Origin: Triplophysa rosa
Lineage: Eukaryota > Chordata > Actinopteri > Cypriniformes > Nemacheilidae
DNA: 64,000 nucleotides
Direction: 5' to 3'
Assembly: GCF_024868665.1 (NCBI RefSeq)
Contig: NC_079891.1
Location: forward strand, 23,598,103-23,662,102
The first letter of the stretch is position 1. Each line of letters starts with the position of its first letter. This document shows positions 37,995 through 50,535 of the stretch, in pieces. The translations under genes were made by a program, and so were the position numbers. Below the pieces are notes generated by a model. The model saw only the letters and a list, made by a program, of their open reading frames with translations. It ran no database searches and was not told where the DNA came from.

Positions 37995-38221
37995 CTGAAA
38001 AACAGTACATAGAAGAATAAAAACATGTTAGGCTATGTTTGTTTTTATCCAAAACTGAACAATTTATGAAATCAGACATACTTCTGTTATGTTCTTGGTA
38101 ATGTATTCTACTACAGTGCCACCGAAAGGTTTATGTACTTTTTTAATGCCTTTTTAGATATTGGAATATTTTAAACTCAATTAAACTACAATTTACAAAT
38201 GTAAAAGAATTCAGATATAAC

Positions 38222-38371
38222 CTGTAGCTGAAGATTGGCGTCGCCCTCCTTGCCTCCCCTCGGCTTGCCATGTCCTTATAAGTCCCTTTTAGAGGTCTGT
38301 GGAGGGTCTCCTACAGAAGAGCGTGCACGTTTCCTCTCCACAGCTGCTGTCTGTGTGTTGGGGGAATATTT
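38222..38371 (-). pseudogene. Candidate upstream exon with internal stop
   Basis: 150 nt, acceptor ACAAG and donor GTTATA. The best frame reads KYSPNTQTAAVERKRARSSV, then GDPPQTSKRDL, a TAA stop, and GHGKPRGGKEGDANLQLQ. A basic, lysine/arginine-rich stretch is usual at the N-terminus of KDZ proteins. All three frames carry stops, pointing to decay. Confidence 0.4.
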
Positions 38372-38499
38372 CTTGTAAGATTGATGTTGTTAAAGGTACT
38401 GGATCCAAAAGACAGGTGATTAGTGAAAGGAAAACACAACACAGTGTGTTAGTAAGGTGTTGAATGGCTAAAATGAACCTTGCCATAGATTCTCCAAGG

Positions 38500-38870
38500 G
38501 CCCTATTTTAACCATCTAAACACATGGTCTAAAGCGCAAGTGAACTTAGGGCGTGTCCGAATCCACTTTTGCTAGTTTAAAGATGGGAAAAATGGTCGGC
38601 CCAGCAGGCGCATGGTCTAAAAGGGTGGTCCCTATTCTCTTAATGAGTCGGGTGTGTTTTGGGCAAAACGTGCAGTAAACCAATCAGAGTCTCATCTCCC
38701 ATTCCCTTTAAGAGCTGAAACTAGCAAAAAACACTTGCGTTCAAATTTTTCCTTTAATTTGTCACCCATCCACGTTCAAGTAAAATGCCCCCCTCTTGGT
38801 AGTGGGGATCCTGTGAGTCAAGTTTATATTTGGAGGCCATTGCAACGTAAACAGATACAGACAGACAGAT
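38500..38870 (+). repeat. Fish DNA-repeat fragment (GGGCCCTATTTTAAC tip)
   Basis: gggccctattttaaccatct, then ctaaagcgcaagtg and aaaccaatcagagtctcatc, the order found in a common fish non-autonomous element. The opposite terminus is missing. Confidence 0.55.
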
Positions 38871-39000
38871 GAACACACACACAGCCAGACAGACAGACAG
38901 AAACAAACCGACAGATGTACTGTATACAGAGAGGTTGTGAGAGTTAGACAGATAGATAGATAGTTAAATAGACGGACAGACAGACAGATAGGTTAGGCTC
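38855..39000. repeat. Imperfect (CAGA)n/(GATA)n microsatellite
   Basis: Several short cagacaga and gatagata runs interrupted by unique bases. Confidence 0.85.
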
Positions 39001-39744
39001 TTAAAAGGTGCCTTTGGGTTCTGGTAAATCAGGTGTATATGTTCGGACAGGTGACTGTTTGACAGGATCTGCAAGGGGAAACAGAAAATGTTATTTATGT
39101 AGTGTAGAGTAGTTTTGTTAAAATAAGGTTTAAGTACCCAAAGAGAGGTTCCCTTTTCTTATAAATACTTAAGGTAAATTAATAAAATGCATGATTTTCC
39201 AATTTCCTGTATGACAAGTTAAAAGGCATAGTAACATGCGTCTGGGGTTCCTCATCCCAGATTTAAAGGAACTTTATGTGCAGTAACTTTAGGCAAATAA
39301 TCAAAACTTAATAGTATGATTATTGTAGTTGATTATTTGATATTTGTATATTTTTTAGGTCCCCTTGTAACAGTTCTTTTGATTTCTCCCAACTTCACTG
39401 ACTAATTATATATAACAGTTACAATTAAACACACACTGATGAAGGCCCAAATGCATCAGTGTGCAGTGAAGTGAATAAAGGATTTTTAACTTTTTTGGAC
39501 CAGAAGAAGTGCCTTGAATTTCTTTCTATTAATAGAGTTAGCTTATATTGAAGTTAGCTAGCTCCGTTCAGCAAGCCTAATTTGTTGTTATTGTTATTAT
39601 TCGCTAATAAGGAGCAAACCAATGGTCGGGTTTAAATTGCTGCTCAAGCATTTAAACCATGTGAGTTTAATGGCAAAGAAAGGCATCAATTACAACATTT
39701 AAACAAAACGTGATCATTGGTAATTAGCTCGTAACTTACCTGGA

Positions 39745-39812
39745 CTGTGGTTTGAGCGCGCAATGAGAAGAATTCACCCGCGGCTGCGGCCTGGCTCCGG
39801 AGGCTGAGGATC
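39745..39812 (-). other. Candidate first exon of the minus-strand KDZ-like locus
   Basis: ATGATCCTCAGCCTCCGG opens MILSLRSQAAAAGEFFSLRA and reaches CAG followed by GTAAGT, in GC-rich sequence. It could be the transcription start of the decayed locus. The next exon is unclear: acceptor CTTGCAG near 39070 leads to DPVKQSPVRTYTPDLPEPKG and then a stop. Confidence 0.25.
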
Positions 39813-41373
39813 ATGGGTAATGCTGACAGAAATCCCAAATGTAATCCCCCCCAATTTTTATCAGAGAATAAGGCAGAATATATATTTTATCATTTATATA
39901 CTGTAATAAATGTGTGTGTCTCTAATTAACGCAGTCTCGTATATTTGTATGTATGACCGCCAGAGCCGTCTTTTGGGCTAGGGAAATATATAAAAAGATT
40001 AATTGAAAAACAATTTAAACATCTTTTAGTTGATTTATTTTTATTTTGTGTAGTAGGAGTTTATTCTAAATAATGGCAATGTAAGGTGTTCGACCCTGAC
40101 GTGTGTATAGCCTACTGTGTTGACAATGAGTTTCAAATGTGTCTGGTCCTTCACAGAAACGACTGAGAATTATGTTCCCACAGCAACTGATTGCGCGTTT
40201 GCATTGAACGCGCGTCTTCTGTATGAAAAGTATAAGAAAAGCGTGCCAGTGGCTGTTTTTTTTTTAATCCGGGCTGTTCTGTTCCGTGGGATAATGATTC
40301 AGGCTGTATTTCATTTTCACTGGCAATTGGGAGCACCGGGAAATCCCGATGACCTTGCTTGGACTCTGATTTGGCTTCGAAGAGCACCGCAACCAACAAT
40401 GCAANGTTCGCGTTACGGGTTATGTTCGTGGTGGAGGTCACGAAAGACTTTTCCTATTGAAATACATTAGATGGAAATTCGTGGTGAGTGACACGAAAAA
40501 AGAGGGAAATTCGTGTCCACCAACACGAACCAATAGATTAAATTTCGTGACTATATCACGAACTGCCGTGAGACTGGGTTGACACTTCAAGGGTCTATGA
40601 AGGAACTCTAATGTCATGGACCCATTAGCACATACCTGAGCAGATAGAAAGGATACTTTTACTGCTCCAGGAAAAAGCGGGGTTAGGATGGGGTGGGCTC
40701 AGCAAAGGTTTCGTTTTCATCGGGTAATGTAAGAGTCTGCCCTGATTTGGGGGCTTGGATAAAGTCCAGCATTGTTTACAGAGGCACTCCGTACCTCTGT
40801 TGCCCGGCAACAGTTTCTGTGACTCCAGAGAAGAAGAATTTAGATGGAGAAGGTCAGCAGTCTGTCGACAAGACATGCGAGCACGCATACATAGTCTCAC
40901 ATACACCTACATACCCAGTGATGAGAGTTTTGGTGAAAATATGAGAAAGTAGCAACAGTCCTCACATTCATATTACAGATGAAAGAGCAATATTTGTCCA
41001 TGGTGTAACCCTAACTGCGTATAAAAGCAAATTGAGAAAATTCACAAATATCTGCCACATGCCCACAGCTGAGAAAAGAATTACCTCATATCTTTAGTAT
41101 GTCAGCTTCTTAGACTGTTTGCCTTTTCGCAAAAAAACACATACAACAATGCTTGTATGGCCAAGTATTATCAAAGAATCAACCAATAATGATGAGGTGT
41201 TTAACTTTAGTTAAACAGAATTGATTGCTCAAAGTCAGAATCTATGGCTCCATTCCGTGATCACAGTAGCTTTTCTTATCGCAAGTGACCCTCCTCTAAC
41301 CTTTAACATCTATACAGAACCCAATGTAAATAAGTTCACAATCTAAACATCCAATTTCAAAATTAGACCATTA
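39813..41373. other. No gene seen outside the palindromic repeat
   Basis: Frames of about 90-117 codons around 40117-40950 show no domain, splice context or codon pattern that I trust. Confidence 0.4.
40400..40585. repeat. Palindromic fish repeat with TTCGTG/CACGAA motifs
   Basis: ttcgtggtggaggtcacgaa, gacacgaaaaaagagg and ttcgtgtccaccaacacgaa form many small inverted pairs. A single N lies at 40405. Confidence 0.5.
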
Positions 41374-41616
41374 AGGCCCGGTTTCACAGACAAGGCTTAG
41401 CTTAAGCCAGGACTAGACCTTAGTGAAATTAGGATATGTAAGGCACTTTTATAAAAATGCCTTATAGAAAAAAAATTACTGGTTTGCATCTTGAGAAAAA
41501 ACAGTGGCACTGACATATTTTAAGATATGTCAGGGCAAGTTATTTTCAGTTAAGACAGGTCAAACATTCATTATAGTCTAGGACTAGCCTTAAGCATTGT
41601 CTGTGAAACCGGGCCT
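41374..41616. mobile_element. 243-bp MITE, TIR AGGCCCGGTTTCACAGACAA
   Basis: Perfect 20-bp tips: AGGCCCGGTTTCACAGACAA on the left and its complement on the right. The subterminal ggcttagcttaagcc and ccttaagc stretches are also complementary, so the element can fold into a hairpin. Confidence 0.85.
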
Positions 41617-42302
41617 ATGTGTTATTGAAAGTCATTTGCACATACATTTTGGTAAATGAGAAAGCTAAAATGCAAATTAAAGCTACAGTACTGCATTCTT
41701 ACAGGAGTGGAGCATCTGTTGCAATTCATACTGTTAGAACCCTCACCAGAACATTTTAACACTCAATATTTGTATTTGAATTCATTTTATGTTGTTTAAA
41801 TATACTTTATTGATGGAGTGAGGAGGATTTTCCTTCACTGGACTCTCATGAATTGACATAAATGCACTAGCCAAACAAACTTTGAATTCTGACATGACAC
41901 CATGCAGCGAAAACTGTGACAAAGTCAACACAGAAGAGAGGAGATCAGACAGGAAAGTCAAGGGTGTAGACAGGATATAATGTTTCCTTATACTCGACAG
42001 GAAAGTCAATGCTGCCGTTTATTTCCATGAAACTTTTAGGACACTATGTGGACTGAAAACACAGGGGATTTTTCTAGCTTTAAGCAAATAGTTGATGAAG
42101 CAAATGAAGTCAGTCGTTTTTTTGACAAGCTACTTTATTTTATTTTAAACAATTAAGAGTCTAAATATATTCTAGTGATTTAATGTAATATACTTTTGTA
42201 CATATTACATACTTCTGTCAAAATCTGATATAAAAATGTCATGTTAACACATCATCTAGCTGTCACCTGAACGAATCTGACACCCATGTCTAGTGCAAAG
42301 TC

Positions 42303-42728
42303 TTAAAGGGATAGATCACCCAAAAATGAAAATTCTGTCATGAATTCTAGTTGTTCCAAATCTGTATAAATGTCTTTGTTTGGTTGAACACAGAGAAGAA
42401 TATTTGGACGAATGCTTGTAACCAAACAGTTCTTGGACCCCACTGACTACCATACTAGGAAAAATTGCAATGATATTCTAAAGTGCCCCAGAACTGTTTG
42501 CAGTCCTACATTCTTCAAAATATCTTCTTTTGTATTCAACAAAACAAGGAAATATAAAGTAATTTGTATGGTAGCCAATGGGGTCAAAGAACTGTTTGGT
42601 AACAAGCAGTCTTCCAAATATTTTTCTTTGTGTTCATCAAAACAAAGAAATTTATGCAGATTTGGAACAACTCGAAGGTGAATAAATGATGACAGATTTA
42701 TTTATTTTTGGGTGAACTATCCCTTTAA
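42303..42728. mobile_element. AGGGATAGTTCACCC MITE, best preserved ends, TTAA flanks
   Basis: ttaaagggatagatcaccc to gggtgaactatccctttaa. The TTAA at each end (42303-42306, 42725-42728) fits a TTAA target duplication as made by piggyBac-type transposases (inference). The inner arms carry gaacacagagaagaatatt and the complementary aatatttttctttgtgttc. Confidence 0.88.
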
Positions 42729-44319
42729 TCTGGACTAAAAATCCGCACTTACACAAGGAAAACTCAATTCATAAAGGACAAGAACTAAAAAGCTAATGAG
42801 TTCTGAAGGCAGGCTGTCTGATTATGAATTAAGTCATTCTGCGCACGTTTTAGTGCAGTCAGCGTATTTGCTATTCCTCCTCAAACGCAAGAGACCAATG
42901 CAAAGGTCAACGCTAAGAATAGCACCACGCACCCAAAACACACATCTTAATTGTGCATTTAGGGATTAAAATAACACATGCTTAGCCTAAAACATCCCTT
43001 CATTAAATTTAGAGGGAAAGCCACTGTCTCCATCTTCCCTCATTAATAAAGAAGAAAGAAAAGGCAGAGAATAACAGATGAGTACAATCAGTCTAAAAAA
43101 GCCCTGGGGACAAACTCAAAACCCGTTCCCAAAATCATTCTTTCAACATCCAAACGTATTTCTCTCATGAAAAGAAGAATTGCTATTTTGGTTTGTTTCT
43201 AAACTCAGAATATGAACAGCTGGCTGCATATTAAAAGAATACACACACGTGCGCGCGCAGATGATAATAAAGATACAAGAAGAGTCTTTGGGAATACAGG
43301 TAAGTAGCAATACCACATTTTCCATCATTAAGATCTCATTAATGTGCAGTAATGCAATTAAGCATCTTATATGCTTGGTAATTCAGACTGACGTGACATG
43401 CTAAATTAATTGCCATTTTAAAAATTACTTTTAATTTTATGCCACCTTGAATGCATTAATCTGCTAAGGAATCTAAATGGGACATGCGTAGTTCAGTGCA
43501 ATGTGTGGCACTGTGAAATTTTTGTAACACAGTGTGTGTTTGGGGGATAATTAAATCCTTAATGGCCTTTATGCTTATATGATGGATTGTAAGCGTATCG
43601 CTTTGCATCTGTTAATCGGAATAAACCCAATCACAGTGGGACTATTGGTGAATTTTCGCTTAGGCACGCGTGTCTTCCACACCGACCAATCTCACTAATC
43701 CGCGCCACTCTTGAGTCTTGAGTTCACGTTCCCTGCGCTAATTCATTTACGATGGTCGTTTTCCATTCATCATTGAGCGCGTGCATTTTACTGCAATGAA
43801 CGCAGCATGCGACACGTGAACCATTCGCCGCGCTTCATGGGCCCCTGCAGCGGGATCGACCAACTCGAGCATGTATGTATCTTACCCGACATATGAGCAC
43901 AGCTGGAAGATTGCCCGGAAGATGAACGATACAAAGTGCGCATTCTGTTATTTATTACGAACAGCCCGAAGTCCTATGCTTTTGACTTCAGTAGCTTTAA
44001 AAAGTTAAGCTTAACGTTTACGAATGTGTTCTGAAGATGTTTCAGGTAGCCTAATTATGTTTACATTTAATTTATTAGGACTATTTATTAGGATAATAAT
44101 GTGTTTAACATTTAACAAATGCTTTTACACAAAATAAATACATTTTACAAAACAGTCCAACAGGATTTTTTTCTAGATTGTGCAGCAAACTTCAATTTGT
44201 GTCAGAGCAACATTACAGGAATCCCTGCTGAAAAAAGGAGACATTCTAATGGGTTCCATAAAAATACCATTATGAACCCTTGGCTTTATTATTTCCATTA
44301 ACCCGTTTGCTGTGTTCAC
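42729..44319. other. Unique sequence, possible conserved regulatory DNA
   Basis: 43290-43640 is non-repetitive, rich in TAATTA/ATTAAT motifs, followed by a CpG-rich block at 43650-43930. No coding exon is supported. Confidence 0.35.
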
Positions 44320-45602
44320 AACACTTGTGGTGTTCCCGGGTCAAAATGACCCGGCTACTGAAGATAGTTTATAAATCACTTGTTATGCAATATTATCACG
44401 AAATGTTGGATTCAATCTTTTTGTTAACTTGTTTTCTTTCATTTAGGACTGGTTTTGTGTTTCTTTTTCATACAGATTAAGTATGGCCTAGTTAATCTGA
44501 GTTTAGGCACCTCAGTCTTTGACTGAAAAAAGCATTTTTTTTGGTGAATAATTTTGGCAATATTAAATAAAATATGACCAAAATTTGCACAGCTGTTCAC
44601 ACTAGCCTAATTTAATGTTTAACCAGGAGGTTTGTTTTGAAATGCTTTTATTTCATACAATATGGCACAGAATCAAAATGACCCGCCTACCAAAGATACC
44701 GTATACAGTAAATCACCCGATATGCTATATTACCATATTGGATTAAATCTTTTTGTCAACTTGTTTTCTTTCATTTAGGACTGGTTTTGCATTTCTTTTT
44801 GAAGCGGATTAATCATAGGACTAAGCACTTCAGTCTTTGACTGGAAAAAGCTTTTTTTAATAATTTTGGCAATATGAAATAGAATATTACCAAAATTTGC
44901 ATTGTTGTTCAAACAAGTCTGCTTTAATCTAGACTAATTTGTTACACCAGGAAGTCTGTTTTGAAATACTTGAAAATTGTGTACAAAATGGCACAGAATC
45001 ACACTTGACACTCAAAATGACCCGTCTACCAAAGAGAGCTTATAAATCACTTGATATGCTATATTATCACCAAATATTGTATTCAATCTTTTTGTCAATT
45101 TGTTTACTTCAGTTAATACTGTTTTTTGTTTCTTTTTCGAACTGATTAATCGTAGGCTTTACTGAGCTGAGCTAAGGCAAAATGACCGGCCACTGTAAGT
45201 GTGGAAGATCAAAAAACTCAGGACCTTTATTTTGAAATCATTTTATTTTCTGAATAAAGGTGTGAAGTAACAATTATGCTGTTTCTGTGTCAAATCTGAC
45301 CATTGTGTACAGTACAGTAGTGTGATAAACAGTGGATTTTTTTCATATTTAATTAAATTTTAGCAAAAGTACTATACGCAAATAATGCTTTTTCGCGCAT
45401 AACTAAGCTGCGTAAACTCAGATAATGAGGCCTACGATTAATCAGTTCAAAAAAGAAACACAAAACCAGTCCTAAATGAACTAAAACAAGTTGACAAAAG
45501 ATTGAATCCAATATTTGGTGATAAAATTGCATAACGTGTGATTTATAAGTTCTCTTTGGTAGGCGGGTCATTTTGACCTGGGAACACCACAAGTGTAACA
45601 AG
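44320..45602. mobile_element. Element built of ~335-bp units, ends ACACTTGTGGTGTTCCC, with GGTCAnnnTGACC
   Basis: The left end acacttgtggtgttcccggg (44321) returns inverted as gggaacaccacaagtgt at about 45580-45597. Inside, forward units restart at about 44341, 44673 and 45012 (periods 332 and 339 bp), then an inverted unit covers about 45415-45600. Perfect GGTCAAAATGACC-type palindromes lie at 44339-44351 and 45566-45578. No protein coding. A second, rearranged copy is at 31.2-33.0 kb. The family is not recognised. Confidence 0.75.
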
Positions 45603-45639
45603 GTGAGGGTGGCATTAGGATGTGTATAAGGTTCAATAA

Positions 45640-45666
45640 AATTTTTGGGTGAACTATCTCTTTAAC
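45640..45666. repeat. Terminal remnant of the AGGGATAGTTCACCC family
   Basis: aatttttgggtgaactatct followed by ctttaa is the right tip of the family; nothing more is kept. Confidence 0.6.
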
Positions 45667-46262
45667 ATTCTCAAGGCATACCATTATTTTCCAATCCCAT
45701 CAGAAAATACAGATCATCTTGCTTTTATCCTGCCATCAGTCTCTTGAGTTTAAAAGGCAACTGTACATTTTCTAGACAGTAGCACTGCTTGCATCCAATA
45801 CAAACACTTATCTAAATGTGAAGTATTACCATTATTTGGATGTGCAAATGTCACATAATCAGTGTTCATGTAGAATTTATATGCTTCACTATAGATGTGT
45901 GACTCTTATCAGCAGAGGTCATGATCATTATATACTATCATTCATGCATCACTGTACTGATCTAATCTTCTGCAGACTATGAGGATTTGGTTTGTCGAGA
46001 ATCCATTTCTAAAGGACAGCCTAACTTTCTCAGTCACCCGGCTTTCCACACTGACATCTCTTTGAACTCATTTTCTATCTACTGTTTAATGCTACAATAA
46101 CATTCACAAGAGAAATCTCTCAGTCTCTGGCTATGCCAAAACGTTCCTACATGACAAATGGCTTCCTTCTCTCATGAGGAGAGGAGAACACTACGCCTGT
46201 GTGCTGAGGCAGAGCGCCTGAATGCTAACACTGAATTCAACCTTAGATCACCTCAAAGTACA

Positions 46263-47364
<1,102 letters not shown>

Positions 47365-48064
47365 TAGGTCTGTGTCAATGATTATACACATAAGATTCAA
47401 AAGATTAAATATTTTGAATTTTTTAAAATAGGTATTTGGTTTTCAGTGCTCTGATAGCAACATTAAGAGTAAATATAGCTAGTGCTGTTTACATTGGTTG
47501 AAGCATTTGGGTTTTCATGATATTTAGGTATAGCAAAAAAATTTAGAGCTGCATGGCTTTACACAGAAAAACGATGGTTGAGTTTATTTTGGGCTGCATA
47601 TTTGTTTTTCTATGTTAATACAGCTGCAGTAACGACTGACTTTCTTGTTTAGATGTTTTAGATAAACCTCTTACTGCACTCAATGGGTTGTGTTTGTGGC
47701 CACCTGTTTAAATTCTGACCTGTAAATGGCAGCCCCCGTTCTCATGTTTTATATGTCTCTAAAATCTCTGATTTCACTCTTACCTCCAAAACAAAAACAT
47801 ACTCTAGGTTATATATAGGTATAGGTTTAATATACCAAATGTCCACCGAGTAAATGTGCTATAAAATCTACATGCAAATAAGGCATTTGCTAGAGAACAC
47901 TTGAGGATAGAGGTCACTACAGACATTTTGTGTTCTTGTTTATCTAAGGCCATGTGTTTTTCAGTGGATTTCTGGTTGAGCAACATGGATGAGTGCAGTG
48001 ACTCCACACACCAGGATTAGAGGTCCTTCAACCCCATCTCTCCTCTTTCCAGCCTCATTACACT

Positions 48065-48862
48065 CAGGGCCGGCCCGTAGCATAGGCGACATACAATAGG
48101 CAGTTGCCTAAGGTGCAAAGTGACCAGAGGGGCACCAGACGATTAACTGATTGATAATCTTAACACGTTAATTATGCAGGTTGTGTGATCTGTGCAGGTA
48201 AACTTCACTCCCCGACTTCAAGAGATGCTCCCACAACTTTCATTAGACTGTGGCCTCGTTGTTAAAGCGCCTGCTTCCCATGCTGGACTCATTACCGGTT
48301 CTAAGTTCGAATCCTGCTCAGAGCCACTTGCTTATTTAGAACCATTTTACTGGTAACACTGACACTGCGTGCTGACTGCTTTCAACTAAGTGAACTGCAA
48401 AAAGTGTTTACTGGCACAGTGGCCATGCCATTTATTTAAGAAAATCCAAAACAATACAATACGTTTTTATTTGTGTCCCTACAGCATTTGCGCAGAGCTT
48501 TACAAAATGTAAAAAAAAAACGTTGTCATTAACCTTTATCTAAATAATAATAATAATCAAATTTTCATTTTTTCGAATTTTCAAATATAGTATTATTGAG
48601 AAAACGATCAGTTTTATTTTATTTTCAGTGCATTATTTTCAAACGATGAGTAGGTAATTAGAAACATTTTTATTACAAATATTTTTAGTTGTTATTTATT
48701 TACTTCCTATTTATGTTAATCACAATTCGTGTTATGTTAAAATAAATATGAATTTTGCTTCTAAAAAAAGTTAATTTTCACATATATATTTTTTTATTTT
48801 GGATAGGAGGGGCGCAATCTAAAATCTTGCCTAGGGCACCAACAGAGGCTGGGCCGGCCCTG
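48065..48862. mobile_element. hAT-type element, 798 bp, 8-bp TSD
   Basis: The tips CAGGGCCGGCCC are perfect inverted repeats, flanked by ATTACACT on both sides (48057-48064, 48863-48870). The subterminal ggcagttgcctaaggtgc and the complement of cttgcctagggcacc also pair. No transposase. The inside contains a tRNA-like sequence. Confidence 0.88.
48250..48327 (+). tRNA. tRNA-like sequence within the hAT element (pseudo-tRNA)
   Basis: The 78-nt stretch gtggcctcgttgttaaagcg ... gagccac has outer bases GTGGC/GCCAC that pair. The anticodon stem CCTGC/GCTGG carries loop TTCCCAT (anticodon CCC, as for glycine), and there is a B-box-like gttcgaatcc. The T stem does not pair well, so it is probably a tRNA-derived relic or SINE head. 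tRNAscan scoring would decide. Confidence 0.4.
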
Positions 48863-48870
48863 ATTACACT

Positions 48871-50200
48871 GAGACCAATGTGTCAACAACATCACTTATA
48901 ACGAGAATAACCTCCTCTTATTACATAACTGGAATGTAATTAATTCAGGATTAATTCAGGATCACTTGGGTGTCACACAACAAAATTTAAATGGTCTGAA
49001 TTACTTGATAAAACAACATTATGATAATTGTGAATCATCAGCCTGGGAGCTAAATAACCGTACAGACAGACATGAGAGACAAAGACAGAACCAAATGAAA
49101 AGGAAACAGTTTACAATGTCTTGACACACCCCTGCAGCAAAATATCCCTCTAATACTGCAGCACCAGAATAAGACACATCAGTGGGAGTAAATGGGGGGG
49201 CTATTCTGGAAGTGTGTGTGAATGCACTCTCAGCAGTCTCGTGTAGTCTGTACTTGACTGAGGAACATGAAAGGAACGCAGTAGAAGCCACAGACCAAAT
49301 GGGAAGGAGAGGAACAATAAACAGTTAACCCGGGGATGAGTTAAAACAGACAGATAATATATGAAAATCTCTCAATGAAAGAAAAACACAGATAGTGTCA
49401 CCCATTCAACTACTCAATCATTGCCTCAGTAATATGAAATTAGAAATAGTCCCAGTAATCAATTGAGACAAATTTGGCTACAGAAACAATAGTGGTGCAT
49501 CCAATGATTAAGGGCTTTAAAAGGGCAAGGCCCCTTCTTATTTTATTGATTAGCTGTTTGACCTCTGAACTTTAGGGTTTTTCAGGTCCAGGGATATGCC
49601 TGTGTCAAAGCATTATGGCCTTTAGTTAAGCCGGGTACACAATGTACCATTTTGGCCACAAATTTTGAAAGTCCTAAAAGATCCAGTTAAATTCTGCCAG
49701 TGTCAAAGATTTGAGATGCTGTCCTGCAGTGTGGCTTCTCTAACAATCTATGATGCAACTCTCAGGGCAGGTCTTATTGTGTGTGTCCGTTTTTACTGTC
49801 AAACAGTCTGACATGAATAACAACTGAGATCCCACTTTCGTTCGTTTCCTCATGCAACAATCTTAAAGGACACAGTGTTCACTTTACTTTAAGGTTCACA
49901 GTTGTTCATTTTCTTACAAGCACACACACACATTTAACAAAAAATAAAATTACCTGAATGATTGGAAACTGACTGGAAAATATAATGAATGAGTGGTGTC
50001 AGGAACCAAAATCAAATGACTGAGGTAACAGAGGAATGAGGAAAAGGGCAGTTAGTGAAGAAATGACTGAAAATAAACTTACTTATGGTAGAAATTATTA
50101 GTTGTACTCTTTTCTAACATACTATCCACAAGTTTCATGAAAATCTAATAGGCGTGGTGCCATACTTCCATTTGCCTGTGTTCTCTTTCTAAAGTCACGT
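48871..50200. other. No gene or repeat recognised
   Basis: No exon-like frame with splice signals was recognised in this stretch. Confidence 0.35.
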
Positions 50201-50535
50201 GTTGAAGGTATATGGAATATTTAGGAGGATCTATTGACAGAAACGCAATATAATATACATAACTTAGTCTTCAGATGTGTATAAAGACCTTAGATAATGA
50301 AGCGCTATGTTTTGTTACCTTAGAATGACCTTTTTCTATCTACATATACCGCGGGTCCCCTTTCATGAAATTTGCCATGTTGTTTCTACAGTAGCCATAA
50401 ACGGACAAACTGCTCCACAGAGTGCGTTTCGTAAATACGTTAATTCCTTCTGCAATGATGCAAAAACTTAACAACATCTTTGTCCTGTGTCAGCCACCAT
50501 AGTGCTTTGAAAGGGAGGGATGAGCGGTGGAGTAC
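50201..50535. repeat. Dispersed fish repeat (GGTATATGGAATATTTAGG head)
   Basis: ggaggatctattgacagaaa, cgggtcccctttcatg, ctacagtagccataaacgga and gagcggtggagtac follow in the order of a common zebrafish-type repeat. The last part is shared, inverted, with 7741-7950. Confidence 0.6.

Noticed and set aside
40117..40470. 117-codon plus-strand frame
   Set aside because: It runs into a palindromic repeat and an N base; no domain or conserved pattern seen.
43860..43930. ATGTCGG followed by GTAAGA on the minus strand as a first exon
   Set aside because: Only two codons before the donor and no downstream exon recognised; chance is likely.
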